From: Puniceicoccales bacterium
GTDB taxonomy: Bacteria; Verrucomicrobiota; Verrucomicrobiia; Opitutales; JAIRKQ01
NCBI GenBank assembly: GCA_031270385.1
Contig: JAISXS010000053.1
Span: 1-7,865, forward strand
Direction: 5' to 3'
Length of the DNA: 7,865 nt
The notes under the pieces are model-generated. The model saw only the letters and a list, made by a program, of their open reading frames with translations. It did no database searches and was not told the DNA's origin. This document shows positions 1-5,011 of the stretch, one piece after another. Position numbers and translations under genes: made by a program. The first letter of the stretch is position 1. Every line of letters begins with the position of its first letter.

Positions 1-1
1 C

Positions 2-262
2 GAAGATTTTAAGGGGACTGGCAACATGGAGTTGCACCTCGACAGAACGCTCGTCGACAAACGCATGTTTCCGGCCTTGAACATCGAAAAAAGCGGCACA
101 CGCAAGGAGGAATTGCTGTACCATCCCGATGAAATGGAAAAAGTCTATGCGCTACGCCGCGCGATAAAGGGCATCCTCCCGGTAGATGCCATGGAAATGC
201 TCATCCAACGCATCAAAAAGACTAAATCGAACATGGAGTTTTTAGTAAATATTAATCGATGA
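2..262 (+). CDS. rho: transcription termination factor Rho, C-terminal end (5' truncated by window edge)
   Basis: Rho is the hexameric RNA helicase that ends transcription at Rho-dependent sites. The window opens inside the gene: the frame starting at base 2 reads [16 protein letters not shown], then [17 protein letters not shown], then [17 protein letters not shown]. These match the conserved end of the Rho ATPase domain: GTGNMEL, the FPA(I/L) segment, SGTRKEELL, and the closing DAMEXLI...KTK helix. About 86 residues are visible, ending at a TGA at 260-262 after FLVNINR, a normal end for the family. An ATG at base 26 lies within the conserved GTGNMEL motif and is not the start. No intrinsic terminator is visible; the first repeat element begins 27 bases downstream. 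The identification is very secure. Confidence 0.97.
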   Translation, partial: EDFKGTGNMELHLDRTLVDKRMFPALNIEKSGTRKEELLYHPDEMEKVYALRRAIKGILPVDAMEMLIQRIKKTKSNMEFLVNINR

Positions 263-289
263 AGTCACAATCATTTCGTCTGAGGGTTG

Positions 290-351
290 TTATAGTCATC
301 TTACTCGAGAAAGGCATGCTCTCCTTTTTCCAGAAGCGGGAACTCTGCCAA
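290..351 (-). mobile_element. MITE-like family A element, partial (A1)
   Basis: The segment starts TATAGTCATCTTACTCGAGA and continues as the reverse-orientation form of family A (compare 385-488): CTTTTTCCAGAAGCGGGAAC, then CTCTGCCA. It stops abruptly where A2 begins, so A1 looks interrupted. It is the first repeat after rho. Confidence 0.75.
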
Positions 352-384
352 TGTAGTTATCTTACTTGAAAAAAGCATTCTATT
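352..384 (+). mobile_element. MITE-like family A element, left-end fragment (A2)
   Basis: TGTAGTTATCTTACTTGAAA followed by AAAGCATTCTAT is the left end of a forward family A copy. It is cut off by A3, which begins at 385, so A3 appears to have inserted into or beside A2. Confidence 0.65.
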
Positions 385-488
385 TATAGTCATCTTCCTC
401 GAGAAAAGCATGTCCTCTTTTTCAAGAAACGAGACTCTTGCCGCAGATATTGTTAAATAGAATGCTTTTCTCAAGTAAGATGACTATA
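385..488 (-). mobile_element. MITE-like family A element, complete (A3)
   Basis: This is a complete 104-bp copy. Its left end, TATAGTCATCTTCCTCGAGA plus AAAGCAT, matches the reverse complement of its right end at about 25 of 27 positions. It encodes no protein of its own. The terminal TATA at both ends fits a TA target duplication, as produced by IS630/Tc1-type transposases. The interior aligns in reverse with A8 (1326-1431). Confidence 0.85.
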
Positions 489-517
489 GTATGCCATCCA
501 CGTTCTATGTGCAAATT

Positions 518-622
518 TATAGTCATCTTGCTTGACAAAAGCACTTCGCTCAACGATGTCTAGCGGGGAAAATTCCCATTTCTATGAAAAATAATATGCT
601 TTTTTCGAATAAGAAGACTATA
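518..622 (+). mobile_element. MITE-like family A element, complete (A4)
   Basis: This 105-bp copy starts TATAGTCATCTTGCTTGACA and ends GAATAAGAAGACTATA. Its interior CAACGATGTCTAGCGGGGAA and the segment GTGAAAAATAATATGC-like near the right end pair it with A12 (4825-4925) as one subgroup. Bases 629-650 just downstream hold another degraded terminal repeat, CTTGTCAAGGAGTTTGACTA. Confidence 0.82.
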
Positions 623-657
623 GATGCGCTTGTCAAGGAGTTTGACTATAAGACAAC

Positions 658-770
658 TACAGCTATTTCGCTCGAGAAGGGCGCGCTTCCCTTTATAAAA
701 AGAGGAATTCCCCCCCCCACCCCCCGATACTTATCGGGGGATAGGATGCCCTTATCGAATGTAACAATTA
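658..770 (-). mobile_element. MITE-like family B element with poly-C tract and strong hairpin (B1)
   Basis: The left end TACAGCTATTTCGCTCGAGA then AGGGCGCGCTTCCCTTTATA matches the reversed right end of B3 (4714-4824). The right end reads, in reverse, as a degraded B left end (TTCGATAAGGGCATCC). Inside lie a C9-A-C6 run (710-725) and a perfect 9-bp inverted repeat, CCCCCGATA (721-729) with TATCGGGGG (732-740). The poly-C run is prone to replication slippage and to sequencing error. Confidence 0.65.
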
Positions 771-872
771 TGGCTGTCACGCCCGACAGGGGCATTTTGT
801 CCAACGATACTTGGCGGAAAAATTTTTCTTTTTGCAAAGGAAAGTACGCCCTTTTCGGATGAAACAGCTATA
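769..872 (+). mobile_element. MITE-like family B element (B2)
   Basis: The copy starts TATGGCTGTCACGCCCGACA and ends CGGATGAAACAGCTATA. Its interior CCAACGATACTTGGCGGAAA shares the core seen in family A (ACGATGTTTGGCAGAAAA in A8). Its ends differ from family A but follow the same TATAG-start, TA-flanked plan. It appears to have inserted into an older family A copy whose remainder continues at 873. Confidence 0.7.
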
Positions 873-915
873 TCGTTGAGCGAAATGCTTTTCTCGTGGG
901 GAGGAGATGACTATA
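873..915 (-). mobile_element. MITE-like family A element, right-end fragment
   Basis: TCGTTGAGCGAAATGCTTTT then CTCGTGGGGAGGAGATGACT ends in ATA. It closely matches the reverse complement of the left end of A4, so it is the surviving part of a reverse copy interrupted by B2. It shares its terminal TATA with the next element. Confidence 0.65.
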
Positions 916-1018
916 ACCATCTTGCTTGATAAAAGCATTCTAATACAACGACGCGCCAACGGAAAATTCATGCTTTTATGGAAAAACAGTATGCTTTTTT
1001 TCGAGTAGGATAACTGTA
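912..1018 (+). mobile_element. MITE-like family A element, complete (A5)
   Basis: This 107-bp copy starts TATAACCATCTTGCTTGATA and ends GAGTAGGATAACTGTA. Its interior CCAACGGAAAATTCATGCTT then TTATGGAAAA is nearly identical to that of A7 (1171-1276), so the two form a recently active subgroup. Confidence 0.8.
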
Positions 1019-1049
1019 CATCCATTGCCAACGCCATTCAGTGTGCTTT
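1019..1049 (+). pseudogene. fossil of an IS630-type transposase 3' end
   Basis: Wedged between A5 and A6, CATCCATTGCCAACGCCATT then CAGTGTGCTTTT translates HPLPTPFSVLF. The transposase remnant at the right edge of the window has HPLPMPFSILFSS at its C-terminus, encoded in and next to its terminal repeat. The DNA match is also clear, with only a few substitutions over about 28 bases. This is therefore a scrap of an IS630-type element cut by MITE insertions on both sides. Confidence 0.6.
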
Positions 1050-1156
1050 TATAATCATCTTCCCTGAGAAAAACATATCCCCCTTTTCCAAAAAACGGGA
1101 ATCTTGCCACCAAGTATCGTCAAATCAGAATGCTTTTCTCAAGTAAGACAACTATA
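1050..1156 (-). mobile_element. MITE-like family A element, complete (A6)
   Basis: This 107-bp copy starts TATAATCATCTTCCCTGAGA and ends CAAGTAAGACAACTATA. The interior (AAAACGGGAATCTTGCCACC) is in the same orientation and subgroup as A1 and A3. Confidence 0.82.
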
Positions 1157-1170
1157 TTGGGTAAGATGAT

Positions 1171-1276
1171 TGTGGTTGTCTTACTTGATAAAAGCATTCT
1201 AATGCAACGATGTACCAACGGAAAATTCATGCTTTTATGGAAAAGCAATATGCTCTTTTCGGGTAAGAAAACTATA
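1171..1276 (+). mobile_element. MITE-like family A element, complete (A7)
   Basis: This 106-bp copy starts TGTGGTTGTCTTACTTGATA, so its outer end is degraded, and ends GGGTAAGAAAACTATA. Its interior is nearly identical to A5. About 49 bp of unassigned sequence (1277-1325) follows before A8. Confidence 0.8.
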
Positions 1277-1325
1277 ATCCGGTATGATCAGCAACGTTGC
1301 CATAACACAGGCGAATGTGACTGAG

Positions 1326-1431
1326 TATAGTCATCTTACTTGAGAAAATCATTCTATTTGACGATGTTTGGCAGAAAAATTCCTGTTTTTTTTGAATGGA
1401 GGGTGTGCTTTTTTCGAGGAAGATGACTATA
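1326..1431 (+). mobile_element. MITE-like family A element, complete, abutting ftsY (A8)
   Basis: This 106-bp copy starts TATAGTCATCTTACTTGAGA and ends GAGGAAGATGACTATA. Only four bases separate its right end from the ftsY stop codon (ftsY is on the opposite strand). Transcripts leaving ftsY must read through its inverted ends, so the element may now act as an RNA 3' structure for ftsY (inference). Its interior pairs with A11 (4609-4713). Confidence 0.87.
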
Positions 1432-1435
1432 TGTG

Positions 1436-2344
1436 CTAGGTGTGGCTCGCAAATAATCCGTCGATGTATTTTGTTGCAGAAAATTTTTCCAGTGATTCCG
1501 GAGTTTCACCAGTGCCTATAAAATAGATTGGAATGTGTAGTTTTTTGTACACGCCGACTAACGCCCCGCCAGCGCTTGTGCCGTCTAATTTCGCTAACAC
1601 TATGCCTGTGAGTCCTATTTCGCTATGAAATGTCTCGGTCGACTCGATCGTATTTGTCCCGATCGTGGCATCCGCAACGAGCCAAACGTTCGGAGTAATG
1701 TCGTTGTTCGCCTTTTTCAGTATGCGCAGAATTTTCTGCAATTCCCCCATGAGGCTTGATTTTACGTGCAATCTTCCGGCGGTATCGAGAATTACCACAT
1801 TTTTCCCACGGGCAACGGCCGCTTTATAGGCGTCAAACGCTACAGCTGCTGGATCTGCACCATGCTTGCTGGCCACGACGTCGATGGATAAATTTTTTCC
1901 CCATGTTCGTAGCTGCTCATCGGCGGCCGCACGGAATGTATCACATGAACCGAGTAGTGTTTTTTTGCCAAGTTTTTCGTAAAAATATGCCAATTTCGCG
2001 GCTGTAGTCGTCTTTCCAGATCCGTTTGCTCCAACTAGACATATTACTTGCGTGCTATTTTCAGGAATCTCGAGGGACGCCTCAGCCCCATTGAGATTTT
2101 TTTCCAAAATTTTCGATGCTACGGAAACAACATCTTCCCGACGCATTTCTTTGTTTTTTTTTAATTCCGTTCGCATTTCCCCGATAATCTCCGCAGTGAT
2201 TTCGATACCGAAGTCCGCCGAATAGAAAATATTTTCCACGTTTTTTATGGAATTTTCGTCGATGGAAACCGGGATGAGGGATCGGAAAAAACCCCCGGTA
2301 GATTTTTTTACTCGACCAAGTGTTTTCTTGAAAAAGTTGAACAT
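1436..2344 (-). CDS. ftsY: signal recognition particle receptor FtsY
   Basis: FtsY is the membrane-associated GTPase that receives ribosome-SRP complexes and delivers them to the Sec translocon. From the ATG at 2344 the protein has 302 residues: a helical N domain (about 1-90) and the G domain. Visible motifs are the P-loop VGANGSGKTTTAAKLA (104-119), GSCDTFRAAADEQL (132-145), LDTAGR (186-191), VADAT (223-227), AKLDGT (251-256) and the closing GTGETPESLEKF. There is no Ffh-type M domain and no long acidic A domain; the N-terminus MFNFFKKTLGRVKKS is short and basic. A TTG at 2371 would add nine hydrophobic residues, but neither start has a clear ribosome-binding site, so I prefer the ATG. Oddities: the usual TTGQN reads TIGTN, and DGTAKGG reads DGTSAGG. 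A MITE lies just past the stop codon. Confidence 0.95.
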   Translation of the reverse strand: MFNFFKKTLGRVKKSTGGFFRSLIPVSIDENSIKNVENIFYSADFGIEITAEIIGEMRTELKKNKEMRREDVVSVASKILEKNLNGAEASLEIPENSTQVICLVGANGSGKTTTAAKLAYFYEKLGKKTLLGSCDTFRAAADEQLRTWGKNLSIDVVASKHGADPAAVAFDAYKAAVARGKNVVILDTAGRLHVKSSLMGELQKILRILKKANNDITPNVWLVADATIGTNTIESTETFHSEIGLTGIVLAKLDGTSAGGALVGVYKKLHIPIYFIGTGETPESLEKFSATKYIDGLFASHT

Positions 2345-2409
2345 TGGAAACAAGAAACCAAAAGAATTCAAGGGCAGTAGGCAACAATTTTTCGAAGTTT
2401 GTAAAATTT

Positions 2410-2564
2410 GACGACACTACGGTCCCGGCCGCTTCAATCAACCAGCCAGTGCTACGGGAATTGGTCCCACAGCGAACAATGGCCATGCGCATCAGCGCAG
2501 GTTTCTTCTGCTCGGCGTTTCGCCGACTACGCGTCTGTCAGACCGCGGGGACCGTGCTGTCGTC
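2410..2564. ncRNA. candidate structured RNA or long-armed inverted-repeat element upstream of ftsY
   Basis: The outer arms are complementary: GACGACACTACGGTCCC (2410-2426) against GGGACCGTGCTGTCGTC (2548-2564), 15 of 17 pairs plus one G-T wobble. Inside are further hairpins. One is GCCA (2445-2448) with TGGC (2480-2483), enclosing GCT..GGGA / TCCC..AGC. Another is TGCGC-ATCA-GCGCA (2486-2499). A third is TCGGCG-TTT-CGCCGA (2512-2526). The segment is GC-rich against AT-rich surroundings. I do not recognise it as 6S, SRP, tmRNA, RNase P or a known riboswitch. On the minus strand it would lie in the ftsY leader, about 65 bases before the start codon. A non-autonomous transposon with long ends is the main alternative. 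Confidence 0.33.
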
Positions 2565-2834
2565 CATGGTAAACACGCGCTTATCAGGGAATGGTCTTTT
2601 CGGATCATTTTTGGTTGCCAATCGTATTTCCGGAAATTTGCACCCAGTCGAATTTTTAGCCTTGTAGGCTTGTTCGCTTTCGCTCGTAATTTGAGCTTTC
2701 CTGGTTGGAATTATTTTGCTTCCAATTTCGTCACGATCAGCCTGCGGGTGCGCATTCGAATGTGATATCAAAGTGTTTTCCGAAATTTCCGGTTGCGGCT
2801 GAGACTCGCATCTACCTTTTATTGAGAAATTCAT
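2538..2834 (-). CDS. small hypothetical protein, polar, 98 aa
   Basis: I do not recognise this gene. The ATG at 2834 is preceded by AAAGG seven bases upstream, a plausible ribosome-binding site; an in-frame TTG at 2876 would add 14 residues but lacks one. The 98-residue product starts MNFSIKGRCESQPQPEISEN. It is rich in charged and polar residues, with two cysteines (about 9 and 71) and no membrane segment or clear domain, so it may be largely disordered. Its last residues, DDSTVPAV, are encoded by the right arm of the inverted repeat at 2410-2564, so that structure overlaps the gene's 3' end. A promoter-like pair and a 16-bp inverted repeat lie just upstream. It could be a genuine small gene or a chance frame; the Shine-Dalgarno and upstream signals favour a gene moderately. 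Confidence 0.4.
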   Translation of the reverse strand: MNFSIKGRCESQPQPEISENTLISHSNAHPQADRDEIGSKIIPTRKAQITSESEQAYKAKNSTGCKFPEIRLATKNDPKRPFPDKRVFTMDDSTVPAV

Positions 2835-2853
2835 TAGATTGCCTTTCAAATTA

Positions 2854-2892
2854 GTACATGTATATGTACATCTCAAATTTGTTGTAAGTCAA
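2854..2892 (-). promoter_or_regulatory. candidate promoter with operator-like inverted repeat upstream of the small gene
   Basis: On the minus strand TTGACT (2892-2887) is followed after 18 bases by TACATA (2868-2863), an acceptable -35 and a weak -10. Overlapping the -10 is a perfect inverted repeat, GTACAT-GTAT-ATGTAC (2854-2869), placed as a dimeric repressor operator would be. It lies about 20 bases upstream of the ATG at 2834. Confidence 0.3.
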
Positions 2893-2970
2893 GGCAATTT
2901 TTGGCAAAAGGATGACAATGCTGCAAATACCTCGGTCATAAGGTTTGTGTGGAGGGTCAATGTTGCCCCA

Positions 2971-2992
2971 TAAAATAACAGATTTTTGTTAT
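2971..2992 (-). terminator. weak intrinsic terminator candidate for kdsB
   Basis: On the minus strand ATAACA and TGTTAT (2992-2987 with 2980-2975) form a 6-bp stem with a 6-base loop, followed by TTTTA. The stem overlaps the kdsB stop codon. It is AT-rich and therefore weak. Confidence 0.35.
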
Positions 2993-3750
2993 GGCTGTTG
3001 TTTTTGCGAAGCATTTACATGTGCAATTGCACTCTGCAGGTCAGCCGGGGTATCCACGCCTATGGTCTGGGAATTCACGACTATCGTGTCGATGGTGTAG
3101 CCGTTGTCCAAAAATCTCAACTGCTCCAACGACTCCGCCAATTCAAGGGCACTTTCATGCAAATTTTCATAGTTTTCAAGGACCGAACGGCGATATCCGT
3201 ACATGCCGATATGGCCAAAAAATTGGAAATTTTCCAGCCACTTGCTTCGTTCAATTCCGCGGAGGAACGGAATTGGGCTCCTCGAGAAATACAGCGCTCT
3301 ACCGTCGCGGCAAACAGCAACCTTCACTAGCGATGGTTCCCAAATGTCTTTCGCATCGGTAATTTTAAAAATTGGCGTTACTATATCAGCGGAACTTGTG
3401 TGTGCATGTTCGCTCACCGCGGCCAAAATTTTGCTATCCAATAACGGCTCGTCCCCCTGGATGTTTATTACAAAATCGCCATCAATTTTATCCAAGGCAG
3501 AAACTATCCTTGCGGTCCCACAGTGACAGTCTGGAGATGTCATTATCACGCTGTCGCAAAAGGATTTGGCAACGCTTTCAACCTCCTTCGAGTCTACCAA
3601 AATGTGGATAGAGCCGCCGATGTTGGCACGCTGAGCAGCCTCGTAGACCCACTGAATTACCGGCTTTCCACACAAATCCGCCAAAACTTTTCCTGGGAAC
3701 CTAGAAGAGGCCAGGCGTGCTGGTATTGCTATCGTAGTTTTCATTGACAT
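2989..3750 (-). CDS. kdsB: 3-deoxy-manno-octulosonate cytidylyltransferase (CMP-Kdo synthetase)
   Basis: KdsB couples CTP and Kdo to give CMP-Kdo in the cytoplasm, the donor for the inner core of lipopolysaccharide. From the ATG at 3750 the product has 253 residues, normal for the family. Motifs in order: nucleotide-binding IPARLASSRFPGK (9-21), CGTARI (77-82), NIQGDEP (96-102), YFSRSPIPF (154-162), GHIGMYGYRR (179-188), ESLEQLR (206-212) and GVDTPADL (231-238). The family's usual SGTDR reads CGTAR here, an Asp-to-Ala change in a conserved loop. Two ATGs (3750 and 3744) are possible; the second gives the typical MKTTIAIPAR start, and neither has a strong ribosome-binding site. An upstream GTG at 3768 is unlikely. 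The gene implies a Gram-negative envelope. It stands alone, with gaps on both sides. Confidence 0.95.
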   Translation of the reverse strand: MSMKTTIAIPARLASSRFPGKVLADLCGKPVIQWVYEAAQRANIGGSIHILVDSKEVESVAKSFCDSVIMTSPDCHCGTARIVSALDKIDGDFVINIQGDEPLLDSKILAAVSEHAHTSSADIVTPIFKITDAKDIWEPSLVKVAVCRDGRALYFSRSPIPFLRGIERSKWLENFQFFGHIGMYGYRRSVLENYENLHESALELAESLEQLRFLDNGYTIDTIVVNSQTIGVDTPADLQSAIAHVNASQKQQP

Positions 3751-3770
3751 TGACACAACAGCTAACACTT

Positions 3771-3799
3771 TTTATGGATTTTTATAGAAAATTTTTCAA
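3771..3799 (-). promoter_or_regulatory. candidate kdsB promoter
   Basis: On the minus strand TTGAAA (3799-3794) and CATAAA (3776-3771) are spaced by 17 bases and would start transcription shortly before the kdsB ATG. The region is AT-rich, so chance matches are likely; TATAAA at 3787-3782 is an alternative -10. The rest of 3800-3856 shows nothing recognisable. Confidence 0.3.
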
Positions 3800-3856
3800 A
3801 TTTTAACTTCGACTCATTAGGAAATTATTTTTGGTAATTTTTTCCACGGTTCGGCG

Positions 3857-3916
3857 TGTGGTCGTCTTACTTGAAAAGGGCGTATTCTTTCTCCATAGAA
3901 AGAAGAATTTTTCTGC
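3857..3916 (+). mobile_element. MITE-like family A fragment (A9)
   Basis: TGTGGTCGTCTTACTTGAAA then AGGGCGTATTCTTTCTCC is a degraded left end of a family A or related copy, cut off by A10 at about 3917. Confidence 0.55.
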
Positions 3917-3961
3917 TATAGTTATCTTGACTGAGAAAAGCATTCTTTATAACGATATTTA
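3917..3961 (+). mobile_element. MITE-like family A fragment interrupted by a family C element (A10)
   Basis: TATAGTTATCTTGACTGAGA then AAAGCATTCTTTATAACGAT is a good family A left half. It ends at the TA where the family C copy begins (TATAGCC at 3960). Confidence 0.7.
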
Positions 3962-4052
3962 TAGCCGTTTCAGTTGAAAGGGACGCGATGTTTCCTTGGG
4001 AAAAGAGGGATTCTTCCGAAAAAATAGTGCGTCCCCCCTCAAGTCAAATTAC
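3960..4052 (+). mobile_element. MITE-like family C element (C1)
   Basis: The left end TATAGCCGTTTCAGTTGAAA then GGGACGCGATG matches, imperfectly, the reverse complement of the right end GTGCGTCCCCCCTCAAGTCA, giving a roughly 93-bp inverted-repeat element. The first 45 bases recur in the same orientation at 4562-4606, on the other side of the Rpn remnant. The plan (TATAG start, TTGA at the same offset) resembles families A and B. Confidence 0.6.
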
Positions 4053-4089
4053 CGATAAGAGGCGGCTGATCCAGGTGGAGTTTCCGAGG

Positions 4090-4566
4090 ATGAAGTCGTT
4101 GAGGCTTTTTGCACCAACGAAAGATTTCGACAAAAAATCTTGACGGCTTAGTTTTTTTAATCATCCAATAGGGCACGCGTCAGAGCATGTAAAAAAGCTG
4201 TACAAGGAGGGTATTATGCCGAAAGAAATATACGGGGTAATGGAGAAGATTAAATACGATAAATGGATTCCAAAGGTTCAGAAAAAATACCTGCTCGATG
4301 CAAAAGAGCTGGGCAAACACTGGGATTGTCCGGCATCCCATGCTTTGTACCAAGCGGAAGATAAAGGTAGGGAAGAAGGCATGGCCAAGGGCAAAGCGGA
4401 AGGTAGAGCAGAGGGCAAGGAAGAGGAAAAAAGAGGAATTGCCCGCACTATGTTAGAAAACGGTATCGGTTTGGCCATTGTCTGCAAATGCACCGGTCTT
4501 TCCATCGATGAAATCAGAACGTTGACCGGTAAAAATTTTTTTGGCGAATGCACGCCGGGGGCATAG
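4090..4566 (+). pseudogene. decayed Rpn-family (PD-(D/E)XK) transposase/nuclease gene
   Basis: Rpn proteins are recombination-promoting nucleases, often annotated as PD-(D/E)XK family transposases. The frame from the ATG at 4090 (GGAG nine bases upstream) reads MKSLRLFAPTKDFDKKS, resembling the family's N-terminal FAPTND start. It then meets a TGA at 4141-4143. The same frame continues: RLSFFNHPIGHASEHVKKLY, then EGIMPKEIYGVMEKIKYDKW, and a Lys/Glu/Gly repeat (DKGREEGMAKGKAEGRAEGK). It closes with ARTMLENGIGLAIVCKCTGL followed by SIDEIRTL, the usual C-terminal helix pair. The catalytic core of roughly 150-200 residues is missing, so the gene has lost its middle as well as gaining a stop. The C-terminal part from the ATG at 4216 (AAGGAGG six bases upstream) could still be made as a 116-residue peptide. 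The final TAG (4564-4566) comes from the end of the adjoining family C element. Confidence 0.72.
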
Positions 4567-4608
4567 CCGTCTCAATTGAAAGGGACGCGATGTTTTCTTG
4601 TGAAAAAC
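4561..4608 (+). mobile_element. MITE-like family C element, left-end fragment (C2)
   Basis: CATAGCCGTCTCAATTGAAA then GGGACGCGATGTTTTCTTG repeats the first 45 bases of C1 with few changes. It is truncated by insertion of A11 at 4609. It contributes the stop codon of the Rpn remnant. Confidence 0.7.
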
Positions 4609-4713
4609 TATAGTTGTTTTATTGAAAAAAACATTCTATTTGACGATATTTAGCGGGCAGATTCACGTTTTTTTAGAATAGGGGGTGTGCTTTTCTCGGG
4701 GAAAATGACTATA
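4609..4713 (+). mobile_element. MITE-like family A element, complete (A11)
   Basis: This 105-bp copy starts TATAGTTGTTTTATTGAAAA and ends GGGGAAAATGACTATA. Its interior, TTTGACGATATTTAGCGGGC and then GGGGGTGTGCTTTTCTC, pairs it with A8. Confidence 0.83.
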
Positions 4714-4824
4714 TATGTGGCGATTTCGCTTGATGAAGGTATTCTATCTGGCGACACTTGGCGGGGGAACTTTTCTTAAGGTTTTATAAGGAAGAGCGCG
4801 CCCTTCTCAGATGAAACAACTATG
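4714..4824 (+). mobile_element. MITE-like family B element (B3)
   Basis: The copy starts TATGTGGCGATTTCGCTTGA and ends CCTTCTCAGATGAAACAACT then ATG. It carries the shared core GGCGACACTTGGCGGGGGAA. It lies directly between A11 and A12. Confidence 0.7.
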
Positions 4825-4925
4825 TGTGGTCGTCTTGCTTGAAAAAGGCATTTTGCTTAACAATGTTCGGCTGCGGGGCCGTTTCTGTGAAAAATAATAT
4901 GCTTTTTTCAGGTAAGATGACTATA
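4825..4925 (+). mobile_element. MITE-like family A element (A12)
   Basis: This copy of about 101 bp starts TGTGGTCGTCTTGCTTGAAA and ends CAGGTAAGATGACTATA. GTGAAAAATAATATGCTTTT near its right end pairs it with A4. The following 86 bases (4926-5011) hold nothing I recognise. Confidence 0.8.
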
Positions 4926-5011
4926 TGCCTCCAATCGTCGCCTGTTGTGACGGAAATTTTGACCTTCTTCGAGGTGTTTTGTGTGCGCTGCGTGCATCGC
5001 CTGGGTATGAA

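Noticed and set aside
584..862. Forward frame of 92 codons across the MITE array (MKNNMLFSNKKTID...)
   Set aside because: It runs through the right end of A4 and two family B repeats. MLFS-type peptides recur because they are translations of the terminal repeat, not a conserved protein.
1130..1324. Forward frame of 64 codons, and the similar frame at 4824-5045
   Set aside because: Both are translations of family A repeat ends (MLFSSKTTI, MLFSGKMTI) continuing into neighbouring repeats or unassigned DNA.
290..1431. CRISPR array
   Set aside because: Repeats are about 100 bp, inverted at their ends, in both orientations and often directly adjacent; there are no short direct repeats with uniform spacers.
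2410..2564. Known RNA such as SRP RNA (tempting beside ftsY), 6S, tmRNA or a common riboswitch
   Set aside because: I could not find the conserved sequence signatures of any of these (for example the SRP helix 8 GGAA loop region), so it stays an unnamed candidate.
2344..2667. Forward frame of 107 codons opposite the ftsY start and the small gene
   Set aside because: No recognisable domain and no upstream ribosome-binding site. Its DDTTVPA segment mirrors the small gene's DDSTVPA only because both come from the two arms of one inverted repeat.
3960..4608. Composite transposon carrying the Rpn gene between family C copies
   Set aside because: C1 and C2 are short inverted-repeat elements without a transposase, and C2 is truncated by a later insertion. 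Independent insertions explain the arrangement equally well.
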